From assembly GCA_964034945.1 (NCBI GenBank), contig OZ035964.1, forward strand, positions 1,014,001 through 1,078,000: DNA of 64,000 nt, given 5' to 3'. This document shows, in pieces, positions 51,083 through 63,113 of the stretch. The stretch is from Chrysopilus asiliformis (lineage: Eukaryota; Arthropoda; Insecta; Diptera; Rhagionidae). The notes beneath the pieces are model-generated. The model was not told the origin of the DNA and did not search any database. It worked only from the letters and a program-made list of their open reading frames with translations. Position 1 is the stretch's first letter, and each line of letters opens with the position of its first letter. Position numbers and translations under genes: made by a program.

Positions 51083-54000
51083 AAACATTTTTTTTTGTTC
51101 TCAAATTAGGTCATAAATTAAGAAATGAAACAAGAAAATTAAACAAAAATATATTTTCCAAGTAAAATTAGTATCAAGTTAAAATACTTTGAAATTGTAA
51201 TCTATCTTTTAATATTGAAGTAAAAGCAAAAGGAATTCTAAAACAAACAAAAAAAAACCACAAAAATACACAAACGGCGAAGAAAAATAATGTAACGCAG
51301 CTACAACGATGGAAATTACCCGTTTTTAGTTATTTCTGTATATACCAAAACTTATATAAAAATAACCATTCATTTTCTATCAATCTAAGATAGATTTCAA
51401 AAAAATCTACAACAATTCAAAGTCAAAAACCAGTAATTTATGAACAAAAGATGAGATTAGTACGAGGGGGGAGGGGCATGAGGATTGACGGGCCTGCGAA
51501 GATTGGTCCCCCAAAAAAAGCGTCCTTAAATTTTTATTTAATTGTTATTGGACCCACAAAAATGTTCCGCAAGGAGGCCCAAAATTTGTAGGGTGCCCAT
51601 GGCAGGATGATAGGAAATACACTCAATTTGTGATAAGTTTTTCCTTTTTCCCACAATCCGAAAGTTTAGAATAAAATTCTCCTGCAAAAATTTTCCTAAA
51701 TTTAGAAAATTGAGAAAAAAATACTTCGTGCTTAGAAAGCACTTGAAATATTTAAAAAAAAACTATCTGCACTGAAATCACTGGAAATTCACGAAAAATT
51801 TATCGCAAATTATGGGCACGAAACTTTTTCACCCCACCCTCAGATTTATTAAGGAAACCAAAAAAAAAAAACAAACAAATGATGTGAATGACATAAAAAG
51901 ACACAGGATATTTTTTAAAAAAAAGACATGAATATCAAACAAAAAATATAAAATTATCTACAATTTTAATGATCGCTCAAAAATTTTATAACATAAGATA
52001 AAAAGTGAAAGTCAAAAAAAACGCTCTTTATTTATCAGATTTTATTTATTTGCTGTTATAGCGAATTTGATTTTTATTTTCAAGAAATTCAAAAGAAAAT
52101 TATCTTACAAAACGACCTGTAAAGGCAGACCATCATCAATCAAGCATAGGTTTGATAAGTTTCAAAAAAAAAATTAAAAATTAAAAAAAATCTGAGACGA
52201 CAAAGTATTAAATTTAAATCTAAGCCAAAGAATATCTAATGATAGGAAATTAAATGTAAATGTTTTTGTTTTGCAAAATAAATATTGTTTTTTTATTCGT
52301 AAAATCTATTTAAATGGTATACATATAAAATATAAAACGAATACACAATTTATGCATTTATGTATGTAAAACAATTATTTGTGTTTTTTTTTTACTTTAT
52401 ACTGTAATGTTTATAAAACATAAAAAATAAAAATTGTTGACAATATTATTCTATTATATGATTGATATCAAGTGTTTTATTATGAATTTATTTAGAAGAA
52501 AATTATTAGGGTAAGGTACGGATAGATGCCCCGGTGATATAGATGCCGGTGATATAGAAGCGTGAATCTGCCAAACTAAATAATCTAGAAGGGATACAAA
52601 TTACTAAATAGAAAACCCACACCGCACAATATCCATGAACTTTATTGTAGCTTTTTAAAAAACATTAATTGTAGCAACAAATGGCTGAATATGTGTTGTG
52701 CTGTCAGAAAATGCTTATGTAACAACTAGTTTTAAATAAATAGTAATTATATTAATTTAATAGTTTGTATGAATAGTTATTTGTAAAGTGAGATTTTAAA
52801 AAAATCAAGAAGGCATCTATCCATGCCTCGAAGGATAGTTGCCCAGTTTTGGATACGGATAAATGCCCATAGAGGATAGATTTGGTCTTAATTTTAATAT
52901 GGATAGATGTCATAAAGAAATTTGATTAAAAGAATCAATTTTACGCTAAAATAGAACATTTTATTGACCGCCATTTGCAGTTTCAACAAAAAAAAAACGC
53001 GTGAGGTGCTGCAAACGAAATCGAGTTGAAGACAATTGAGTCAAGAAGTAGCTCAAGTAATGGGTCGTCTATTTCTCAAATCTTTCAATTTGTTCTGCTG
53101 TTTATTCTAATGTTTTTATTCGTTCTGCCCAAAGGGCATCTATCCGTACTTACAGGGGCATCTATCCGTACTTACTAGGGCATCTATCCGTACCCAAAAT
53201 TCGGTCCTTTTCATCCCCCCCTCCCCCACTGTTCTTTTCCTATTCGCTTCTGAAATTTGACAGACATATAGTTGAATAACGAAACTACCCTATAGATTTA
53301 AAATGAGAATTTTACAGCGGTGTTCCGAAAGAGGCAGCATCTATCCGTAGCTTACCCTATATATATTTTTTTTTTTCAAAACCGAACGATAAAGATCATA
53401 ATACAAAAGCTGTTTTAATTATTTGCTTTTTTTATTTATTTTTCTCATATATCATTAGCAATATACATATTTTATACGGTGTCTGCCACTTTTACACATT
53501 GTAAACCATATCCCAAAATAAATTGATTAAAGTCAATATTTTATTCAAAAAAATGTGGCAAACAACAAAATTAACCATTACCAAAAGTGTAAAAATTTTT
53601 TTAAAAAAAATACAGATTATAAAACAATTAAATGGTTTTTGGATTAACTCAATGAAATTCTTATTTCCTGGGGGTTGTTTCTCATCAGATCTCGGAAAAT
53701 TCAGGAAAAACTTTCCTGTTGAACTTGGATAAAGAAACGAATAGTTGTCTGAATTGAAAAAAAAATTTGAAATAGTTGTAAATCAATTTTTAAGATGCCC
53801 AGAGAACTTTTCTTGGAGGAAGAAAGGATCTGGAATGACAGAGCTTGGAAAAATAATTGTGAATCCAATTATAAGAAGCCCATAAAATTTTCCCTAACGG
53901 GGAAGAGGGCGGGGGCTTCATAAAACTTGTAATGACGCCACCGAATATTTCTGAGTAAAAATTCAATTGTTCGACAAACACATTTCAAGTTTTCCCGCGC

Positions 54001-54209
54001 TCACTCGAATGTCCTCTGAATAATTTCAATAAAAAAAATTGCCTCATTTTGGATGGTGAATATTCATCGTCACCTGTCTCACGAATCCTTGGATTTGTTT
54101 TTGAAAGTCCGTTACCATAGCAGAGTCCATCTTAGTGAATTTTCCGCATAATAAAAATGACAATCTAAACAAGTTTGAAAAGGCGAAATAAATATTGAAT
54201 TCTTTTGAA
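51083..54209. other. Arl4 3' region and intergenic DNA up to Arl13b
   Basis: The first 1.4 kb after Arl4 are very AT-rich with many AATAAA matches, so the real cleavage site cannot be chosen. A TIR element occupies 52508-53358. The remainder, 53360-54209, shows no recognisable exon. Confidence 0.5.
52508..53358. mobile_element. Non-autonomous TIR element (GGATAGATGCC)
   Basis: The ends AGGGTAAGGTACGGATAGAT and ATCTATCCGTAGCTTACCCT form an inverted repeat. GGCATCTATCCGTA-type motifs recur inside, including three direct copies with 22-bp spacing at 53134, 53156 and 53178. No ORF and no clear target duplication. Confidence 0.75.
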
Positions 54210-55366
54210 ATGATCAACAAATTATGTCGATGTTGTAATAAAAAGCAAAGGTTATTAATTAAATTTTTCGATTCCGTTTAAATTTATGGTTTTTTTTTCT
54301 CTTTGATTAAAAGAAAAACAGTTGAATTGCTGCTGTTAGGCCTGAAAGGATGTGGAAAAACGGAAATTGGACATTTATTGACTGGTGAACAGCGAAAGGA
54401 TTACACAGCCACGTATGGGGTTAAAATTTTCAAATTAAATACGGATTACATAAATTTGAAAATTGTTGAAATAGGCGGTGATCGGGAATTCCAGAAGATA
54501 TGGCACAATTACTACCATCGGGTAAAATTTAGCAATTTTGAGGAAGAAAACATTTTCCCCTTCCCCTTGCCTGCGAAAAACCCTTTTGTGTCACCTGAAA
54601 TTTAAAATCCTTGTTAGAAAACGTTATATGCCATTAAATTTCTTATTGTTTTTTTTTTAAATAATTTTAGGCAATGGGAATAATTTATGTGATGGACATC
54701 TCAGATTACAGTAATTTACATGAATCGAATGTCCTGCTACATCGGATAATGTTAAATAATTCTGTTCGTGGGAAACCAATTCTTTTAATTGCAAATAAAG
54801 TCGATTTAATTGAGAATTTCAATGTTCTCGACTTCTACGAATTAAACGACATCGAATCAATAGCGAATTACTGTCGATCGCATTTATTGGTAAAATTCAC
54901 GGAGACTACACGAGATTCAAATGAATTAAGTAACGGTTTTGATTGGCTAATTATGAAAATTTTAAATGATTATCACGTGCTCCGAAATCGGGTTACTTTT
55001 GACACTTTGACAATGAAACAGAATTCACTGGATCGAAATAAATCAGTGCAGCGGACAAAAAGTGCTGTTCAGCGGGTAAAATTTGGAAAAAAAAATCAAA
55101 GAAATTTAAAAATAATTGATAAATTAATTTGTTAATTTCACAAACAGTTTCACACAGCGTTAAAAACCCCAAAACGTTCAAGATCCGCCCCATCAACAGG
55201 ACGCTTGCCACGAAACAAAGTGGCCGACATCACGTTACAAATTACGTCGTTGGAAATTTCGGAAAATGGCCCGAGAACTTGTGATCAATCAATTACGGAT
55301 AAAAAGGATAAAAATTCGCCAAATGGAAATCAATCTAGTTTTAATGATGAAAATAAAATTAGATGA
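54210..55366 (+). CDS. Arl13b: Arl13b-like atypical ARF-family GTPase
   Basis: ARL13B is a ciliary-membrane GTPase and an exchange factor for ARL3. Four exons, 54210-54250, 54314-54521, 54671-55075 and 55148-55366, encode 290 residues with consistent phases. The short first exon gives MINKLCRCCNKKQR, a cysteine cluster where ARL13B is palmitoylated. The P-loop is GLKGCGKT (23-30). In switch II the usual Asp-x-Gly-Gly-Gln reads EIGGDREFQKIW, so the catalytic Gln is replaced, as in ARL13B. NKVD is present. GFDWLIMKILNDYHVLRNRV matches the end of the ARL13B G domain. The tail is short and basic, with KRTKSAVQR and PKRSRSAPSTGRLPRNK, and lacks an obvious RVxP ciliary motif. The final exon could instead be skipped by reading past 55075 to a stop at 55133-55135. 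AATAAA is at 55433-55438. Confidence 0.85.
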
Positions 55367-55432
55367 AAGATTGAAATGTAAATTTTAAATTGGATTTAAT
55401 GAATTTTTGATAGAATGTTTTTTTTTATGAAA

Positions 55433-55438
55433 AATAAA
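55433..55438 (+). terminator. Arl13b poly(A) signal
   Basis: AATAAA 67 bp after the stop codon, before the convergent alkaline phosphatase gene. Confidence 0.55.
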
Positions 55439-55641
55439 AGAATTTGAAAATTTAAATCTCGTGAATTTTTCAGAATGGTGTTTGGCAGTAAGAAAAACAT
55501 TAAGGACTTCTGAGAAGATATTTAAACCCTCTCCCCACAAAACGTGAGCGAAAAAAATATAAATATTAAAATATCTCCGCGGCCCCTCCATGATGTTTTC
55601 ATTTGGTGAATAAATTGAAAAATGTATCAAATCTCTATCAT

Positions 55642-55647
55642 TTTATT
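55642..55647 (-). terminator. Alkaline phosphatase poly(A) signal
   Basis: AATAAA on the minus strand, 28 bp past the stop codon. Confidence 0.55.
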
Positions 55648-55674
55648 AAATACTAATCATGATGATTTTGGTGG

Positions 55675-57670
55675 TCAAAAACAATAAATTACAATCGCAA
55701 ATAAATAGGGAATACAACTGAGTGATGTCAATGGAATATGATGCCTGTTAGCATTATTTGTGCTGCCATTCGAATCGAACATGGATGATTCGTTCGTAGG
55801 ACACTTCGAATTCAAATGCATAACAGGACCGAAGCATCCTGCATAGCTAATGGCGTAGGCAATGAAGCTCTGTTCAAAAACGCCCTGGATAAGTTGACTG
55901 CCAGGGCCAGTGGCGTACACGGGCACATCCTCGCCGCCATGTGTTTCGTCCTTAAGTGGCAGCGTTGCCAAATGTCGATATTTCGGATGTTCGCGTGCCT
56001 CTGATGTTAAACTCTCGACTTGAATCCACGTTCCGGCAAGATTTCGCGTGTCGCTAGAGATGTTCCATCTATGGTCCCAGTATCCTGGCCCATTAGCGTA
56101 CGACAGGGTCTCATAGGGGGCGACATTATTTTTATTGGCGAAACCCAATATGTCATTGCCGCGTGTCGGATAGCCGTTCAATGTCATCGCATGCGAATGA
56201 TCGGCGGTTACTATGATGAGAGTTTCGCTAGCATTTGTTAGCGCCAACGCTTTCTCGACAGCATTGTCCATTTCAAGAAAATCGGTTAGTGCGGCTCTGG
56301 CATGATTCTGATGATGCGCCTGATCAATCCGTCCCGCTTCCACCATTAGAACGAATCCCGTTGAATTGGGCTTGTCCAGAATTTTAATAGCGCTTTCGGT
56401 CATTTCAGTCAGCGTCGGCTCAATTGCGCGCGGTCGTACTATCGTATAAGACAGATGATTGGGGGCGAATAACCCTAACAAATGATTTGTACGATCCGTA
56501 TCGACATGGAGGAGCTCATTGCGATTTCCAACAAAGATACGCTTTCCACCGGCGCTGGTGATTGGTAATTCCAGCCACTCTTGGATCAGATTCCTTCCGT
56601 CAGCTCTATAGCACACCTTCTCCGTATCACCATCAAATTTTATTTGATCCTTTATCACCACTTCCGGTTCAGTGCTACCCATTGGCCGTTTACCACCTGC
56701 CAAAATGACATTCAGTCGTTTACCAGGCAAATCCTCAACCAATTGCCGAGCAATATCCTTGTATATTCCGACACTATCTTCGGGTACTTTCGTGTCGCAT
56801 TCCCAATCCCGATGGTAGATATTCGCATATAGAGCAGCCGGTGTCGCATGCGTTATACGTGTCGTCGTCACGATTCCCGTCCGTTTGCCAACACTTTGGC
56901 TCCAATCCATAATCGATGTGAGCTTGCCGAGTCCCGCATTCGTACTTGACGTTGTGTTGTCCATGCCGATGACACCGTAACGCGTCTTTACGCCACTAAA
57001 TATGGCCGTTGCTGTTCCAGCGGAATCGGGCACTTGTTTGTCCACGTTGTATGTCTGTAAAGAATTGCATTTTCATTGAAATGCACTGAAAAAAAAAAAA
57101 CAAATAATCTCTCACCTTTGCTAAGCCAATATTTGGAAAATCATCGACCGCTAAATTTTCTTCTTCCCCACTTTTCTTAGCAATCGTTTGTCCCTTGAAT
57201 ATTCGGCCAGCCGTTAGTGTTGTCATTCCCATTCCGTCACCAATAAATACGATTATATTTCGAGCGATTGGCAAATGATGATTGCCACCATCAGATATTC
57301 GTTTTAAAATCTTCTCCAGATGATTTTCACCATATGATCGCCAAAAATTCGCATCTAATTTGATTTTAAATAATAATAAAATATTTTCTGTTATTTCATT
57401 CTTGTTCCAGGGGGTCTATTATGGGATACGATCGTAATCGTAACGATCGGGAATTGCCTGTTGTTGTTAGTAGAAAACACGATACGATTGCGACCATGTG
57501 CATGATTACCATCGTATTCCATAATAGGTCTTCAAAATTTTAAAAAACCACTTCGTTAAAATCACCGTCTTACCTTCAATGCGACCTGGATCAGAAATTG
57601 TCGGAGCACCGATTACCGTTAGTAAATTCCAGGCTAGTAAGCCAAAAGCCGTTAAATTATTCAAATTCAT
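55675..57670 (-). CDS. Alkaline phosphatase, secreted/GPI-anchored
   Basis: This is a metal-dependent phosphomonoesterase of the animal alkaline phosphatase family, acting outside the cell. Exons are 57670-57574, 57354-57116 and 57054-55675, giving 571 residues. The N-terminus, with FGLLAWNLLTVIGA, is a likely signal peptide. IGDGMGMTT carries the metal ligand Asp72. VPDSAGTA places the nucleophile Ser at 123. EAGRIDQAHH (about 351), TADHSH (about 395) and ETHGGEDVPVYATGP (about 482) are the remaining zinc/magnesium ligands. The C-terminus ends in a hydrophobic segment (IPYLFAIVIYCF) that suggests a GPI attachment signal. Insects carry several paralogues, so no symbol is given. A foldback element sits in the first intron. 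An AATAAA on the coding strand is at 55647-55642. The gene is tail-to-tail with the Arl13b-like gene, about 300 bp between stop codons. Confidence 0.97.
57412..57531. mobile_element. Foldback MITE in alkaline phosphatase intron 1
   Basis: The arms GGTCTATTATGGGATACGAT and ATCGTATTCCATAATAGGTC pair. Its loop TTGTTGTTAGTAGAAAA resembles that of the foldback at 351-474. Confidence 0.75.
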
Positions 57671-60600
57671 TTTTCCGAAAAATCAAAAATCTAAAACAAA
57701 AAACAACTTGCGATCCCACTTATCACCAGATGCTGGTCACTTGATCACACCGTTTTTTTTTTTTTTTTCAAATTTGAAAGATGACAGTTGAGTCGCACGG
57801 TCGGTACGAGTACTTTTGGTATAATAATTAGAATCTAGATCCTCCATCAATTTATAAATCGAAAACCGTCAAGGTGTCTTCAAAGTTTTAAATTTATCTT
57901 TTGTTACTTTATCATCAGTTTATTGTCGTTTATCATGTAGACTTTTTTTTATTATTATTTAATCGTTTATAAAACTCGGTCTGAGACTCATCTCACATCG
58001 ATATCAGATGCCAAAACGTGATGAAATCTGCACCATAGCCCAAGTATCGCATGATCGCAGTACAACTACTCGTATCTGACTTAGAATCAGATCAAATTAG
58101 ATTCACTATTTTCACATTCAGTCAATCTGTGATATGTGTAATATAATAGGGCAATCAACGAAATCTTCAGGTTTCCTCTATCTATCTTTCAGATATTAAA
58201 TGATGTTAAAGAGATATTGTTAAACTTATTTTGTTATATTTGCGCTATAAAGGTATTATGAGTTTTCTAAATTTTAATTCCGAGATTGAAGATCGGGTTG
58301 AGGCGCAAATTGAGAGGCAGATTCCGGAATTGAAGGGTGGTATATTGAATGGTTGAGGCACAGATATCTGTCAATTTTGAAAAGGGATGATAGGAAGGCA
58401 GATTGATCAATCAATTTTATTCGACTAACTTAGATTTCTCACATCTGGTGAGAAAACGGAAAGATGTTAGAAAAAAAAACATAAGAAAAGCTAAAATTGC
58501 CAAGGGCCAATCGTCAAATACTCTATATGAGGACAGACAAACTGTTTATTTATAAAAAAAATCCATTTATTTAGGAGAGGGGGAAAGGATTGGTCCGATT
58601 GGATTTTGATGTATGGAACGGTCATATTCGAAATCATATTCGAAATACATTTGGAATTTTCACAAAGAGGGCACCGATTTAGGCTCTCCTTTTGCCTTTT
58701 TAATCGAAACCTTACAGAATTAGGCGACACACCAGCAGAAGAGGCAGGAGACAGAAAAAGGGAAAGCTAAAAAGCTTTCACTTTTAGGGTGTAGTAGACC
58801 TTGACAACTAAAAATGTTCGCCGCCTTCCGACGCCTTTTTTTACCGATTCCATTTCATGGAAGGACCAGAATTGAATAAATAATGATTTTATGTATTTAT
58901 GCTGATATAAATGGCAACATTATTTGGAATTTGGTATCTTGTGACCATTTCTCAACATTTTGTAGTAATTTTTTTTTTTTCAAAAATTCAGTTTGTAAAT
59001 TTTTGAAATTTTTTACAAAAAACCTCAAGAAAATTTCAAGTCTCAAGAAAAAATTGTTTTTTAAAAAAAGTACTACGGTTTCAGGAAAACCAAAAATCAC
59101 ACATTCTTTAGGATCCTTTTATCTATCAAAAACCGTTTACCGTAAGTCGATAGGCCAAAAATTACGAGTGTGATAAAGGATTATTCAATTGTTAAATTCC
59201 GAAAAATTGAATCCTTTTATCTCGGAAACGGCTGAAAGGATTTTCATGAAATTTGGAATCTTTTAGTTTTCGGGGACGAGGAATTCATATCCGGTGTCCT
59301 TTTTGGGGAAAAAAGGATTTTTCAAGGACCTCGTCCTTGTATCGCCCAAACCGTACCCCCCTCCTCAAAAAGGACACCGGATATCGATTCTCCGTCCCCG
59401 ATAACCTCTAGATTCTGAATTTCAGCCCGATCGGAGGACTTGAATTTTTCGTCCTTAAAAAAAGTACAGGGGTCCCCCTTGCGATTTTTTCAATTTTTTT
59501 ACACGTTTCCGATTTTGCTGAAAAGTTGCATAGGGATGTTTTTCGGGCCTCTGATTAAGAATCCGTTGTCCGTTTTTTGATATCACCGATATTTTGGCCA
59601 GTGCAGGGGGCGGAGGTGCCTCGCGAAAAATAGAATTTTCACAAAGAGGATACCGAATTGGGCTCCCCTTTTTTCTTTTAAATCGAACCCTTACAGGGTT
59701 AGATGGGACATCAGTAGAAGGAGCAGGAGACGAGCGAATAGGATGAAGGGGTGGAAATGGAGGAAGGGGAGGAATGGGGAATAATTAACTTCCGATGCCT
59801 TTTTAAAGAATTTGCTATTTGTTGCTTATTTTTTGTGATAAATCACTAATTATTTTTGAATAATGTAAAATTTATGACTAGATGAGTTAATACTCACTAA
59901 ATCAAAGTATTTACGACATTCATAATCAAACTAGTATAGTAAATTTAAATACTACATGAGATTTTGACTTGAGGCATGACCGTACCTTTTAAAATCGTGT
60001 CCCCAAAAGTCACTTTGCTGAAATTGCCCACTTCGGAACCGACCCTTCAAAATTTTGTTCGCATTAACATTCCAAGAAAAGCAGGTGAAACACCGCGGGT
60101 AATTGGCCTGTAATAGCAGAGTAATAAAGCTTAACCGAAATAAACAAGTAAATAAATCGGAACCGAAATATTTTTATTTTCTCACAAAATTTTCACGTGA
60201 TTTTATTTTGAGCAGAGATTTTATTACCTTAATTACCTGACAATACACGAGATAAGCATCAATTTAAATTTATTTCATGGCGAACGGCTACGATATTTGA
60301 ATAAAGTCTACGCCACTTAATCTCAGCTTCTATTTGTATTCATTTATGATACGAAATTCTATTCAAATGAAGACTGTTTTGAGTCGATCACGTGATCCTC
60401 AGATAAAAGTTTTTCCAACGCAGAAATTACAAATTTCTGGTATTGATTTTTTGAATGAATTAGGTCGATTTACGGAAATTCTATTAGGAAAAAAGGGAAA
60501 CCTAAGCAAGTAAAATTTATTCAAATATTTAGACAATTTCTAAACAAGAAAAAAATTTCCGGCACCTTTTCAAGGCAGAAAATATTTTTTTTCGATTTTT

Positions 60601-61677
60601 AGAGACTATTTCTAAGCAGGAAAAAAATTGTCGAGGTCTTTTTCAAGCAAAAAATATTTTTTTTTCAAATTTTTAGAAACAATTCCTAAGCAGATTTTTT
60701 TTTTCGAATTTTTAGGCACTATTTTTAAGCAGGAAAAATATTTCCGAGATCTTTTCTAAACCGGAAATATTGTTTTCAGTTTTTAAAGATTATTTCTAAG
60801 CAGGAAATATTTTTTTTTACTTTTTTTACGCGCCAAAATTTCAATTCGAGCTTCAATCTCTCATCACGGGCTATCAATTTCAATATATCACTCTTGCTGT
60901 CTTCCTGTTGGGTCACGCCGTCCTTAAAAGTTTCAAGAAAATGGTTCTTCTGTCCACAAAATCAATAAAGCGGTTTGAAGATGGCCCCGCCCCCCCCCCC
61001 CCTAATCAAAAAAACGTGCATCCTTTTTAATAACATTTTATTAAAAAAATTTACATTGCCTTTTTTGAAATGTGAGGTTTTCATATGACTATAAAAAAAA
61101 AACAATTCTTCCAGTGTTTATTTTCTTGCTCAAAAAAGAAGATTAACTGTTCGAATTACAAAAATTAACTGAACATAAACTTGAGTCGCGCGCTCCAAGT
61201 AACACGAGAGGTCGTTAGATGGGCATCAATTTCTTAACGTTGTGGTCGCGATGCTCATTTTATGACATCTTGTTTTACCAAAGGTTGTTTTATAATTATT
61301 AAAAAAAAAGAAAATGAATAAACTGAATATGAAAAATTTAGTGACAGCGGCTTCTAAAAAAATGCGGATTTTAATCTCATACAAGTGTTTTTTATGTTTT
61401 TTTTAAATCTAATGCATGTTTTTCAATTGTACATATTTGCGTTTAGTATAGTAACTCCAAGGAACTTGAAAATATAATTATTATCGCTGGTAGCAAAAAT
61501 CTGCAGCTGTCAAAAAGGGAAAATTGTGGATCAACCTTTGCTACCGACGGAAATCAAAAGAAATCTAAATAAAACTTAAATACTCATTTAAAGGGGGGTC
61601 TTCTTTGTTTCATAATAAGAAAAAATATTTAAAAAAAAAACTTTTCCATAATATTCTAGATTAATGCGAATTCTTAA
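57671..61677. other. Intergenic DNA between alkaline phosphatase and Tom40
   Basis: No exon found. 58491-58640 is a fragment of the repeat at 42972; 58960-59720 is copy C of the 1-kb repeat; 60520-60830 is a run of degenerate GCAGGAAAAATATTTCCGAG-like units of about 65 bp, also seen at about 41450-41620. The rest is AT-rich. Confidence 0.5.
58960..59720 (+). repeat. Long dispersed repeat, copy C
   Basis: It corresponds to 40600-41420 and to the complement of 20620-21610. It is non-coding. Confidence 0.75.
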
Positions 61678-61928
61678 AGCTCGATCCAGACTACACGATG
61701 TACGGGGTACGAGATACGAGGTTTTTGGTTTCCTCGTACATGGAACTGCATCCACACTGCACAGGGTTTTGCTCATTCGTGTACGCGGTTACCACGTACG
61801 AGGATAATCAAACAGCTTCTGATTTTACTCACTAGGTGAAACCATGTGCAAATTTCCCATCCAAACACTCGATGTTCGGGGTACGTGCCAACCTCGTACC
61901 CCGTACATCGTGTAGTCTGGATCGAGCT
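61678..61928. mobile_element. PIF/Harbinger-type MITE beside Tom40
   Basis: It is 251 bp with a 36-bp perfect inverted repeat starting AGCTCGATCCAGACTACACG, flanked by TAA duplications (61675-61677 and 61929-61931). It begins 52 bp after the Tom40 stop codon and so probably lies in its 3' UTR. Confidence 0.9.
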
Positions 61929-61980
61929 TAACAGGTAAATTTTCCTTGGGCAAATATAATTAAGCGATAGAAATGTCATC

Positions 61981-63113
61981 TTAACCAATGACTAGGCCGC
62001 ATCCTAAACGAAATTGACTCTTGGTGTGATTAAGACGACCACTAAGGGCGAACGTGAACGGCAAAGGCTGCAACCGTTTTTCCATAACGGCACCGACATT
62101 CCAATTAGAATCTAACATTCCTGAAATTCAAGAAATTGCATGGATTTCTTAGAAAGAAATGATAATTTACAAACCTTTAAACACTAGATCAGCTTTTGGT
62201 ATATCAACCTGATAACCTATGGTGCCGACAGACTCCTGCATACGTAAATTGGTCTCCACCGATGCACAGATTTGTAATTGTTCACTAGCTTTATGATGAT
62301 AACATAGATTTATGCCACTGCCACCGATAATTCCCGACCATGTTGCATTTCCATTTATGTATCGTCCAACCGCTGATGCGACTGCAACTTTACCACCTGG
62401 CACCGATGGCCCAAATTGATATGCGAGCTCCGCCCCAATAGCTAAATTCTTTGTCAACGATTGTAGAAAATGAAAAATTGTGACACCGGAATTTGTCAAT
62501 AAATTTGGATTGCCGATTGTTATTGATGCCGTATAGTCATCGCCCTTATAATCCGTTGTCACTTGGGCAAGATTCATTCGCTGCTGTTGAATTTGTGCGG
62601 CAAATTTACATCGCATTCGTGGCGTAAACTGATGGATTATGTTCGCATTTAAATTGCCGGATGGATCGATATCGCCCAATAGAACTGGGAATGCTTCGTT
62701 CGGTGAAAATTGTGTTGTGCCGACGTATGTCGCACCAAATCTGTATCCGCTCGGACCATTTGAACATAGATTTAGTGTGTGCGACACTTGGAAGTGATTG
62801 CTTAAGCCCTTGTTCAGCATTACTTTGGCTCCTTCGAAGGTCATCGGAACTACATCTGTGGTTGATTCCAAGGAAAGCACAAGAAAAAAAGCAGATTTCG
62901 TTTTTTATGTCAAAGAACGAGTGGAAAAATGTTATACCGACCTTTGCATCTCTTGCTAATATCCTCAACTGTCCCGGGATTGTCACGATCGAGCTTTGTG
63001 CCGTCATCTGAATTCTGTAGCTCTGCCGGTGGTGGCGGAGGCTTTAGGGAATCGGGAAGACCAGCAGCAACGGCAGTCGAGCCTCTTCCAGATGAGGCCA
63101 TTATGTTGCCCAT
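61981..63113 (-). CDS. Tom40: Tom40: mitochondrial outer-membrane import channel
   Basis: Tom40 forms the beta-barrel pore of the TOM complex. Exons are 63113-62942, 62855-62175 and 62120-61981, giving 330 residues, normal for insect Tom40. The N-terminal exon is disordered (LKPPPPPAELQNSD) and ends TVEDISKRCK. The barrel begins VVPMTFEGAKVMLNKGLSNH. Other conserved stretches are SGYRFGATYVGT, FPVLLGDIDPSGNLNANIIH, LAYQFGPSVPGG and LRMQESVGTIGYQVD, and the C-terminal strand is QFRLGCGLVIG. The first donor is a weak GTCGGT, supported by reading phase and by the rejoined codon G|AT. A MITE begins 52 bp after the stop codon, and I found no AATAAA between the stop and that element. Confidence 0.97.

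Noticed and set aside
62661..63011. ORFs on the plus strand over Tom40
   Set aside because: They are antisense shadows of Tom40 exons.
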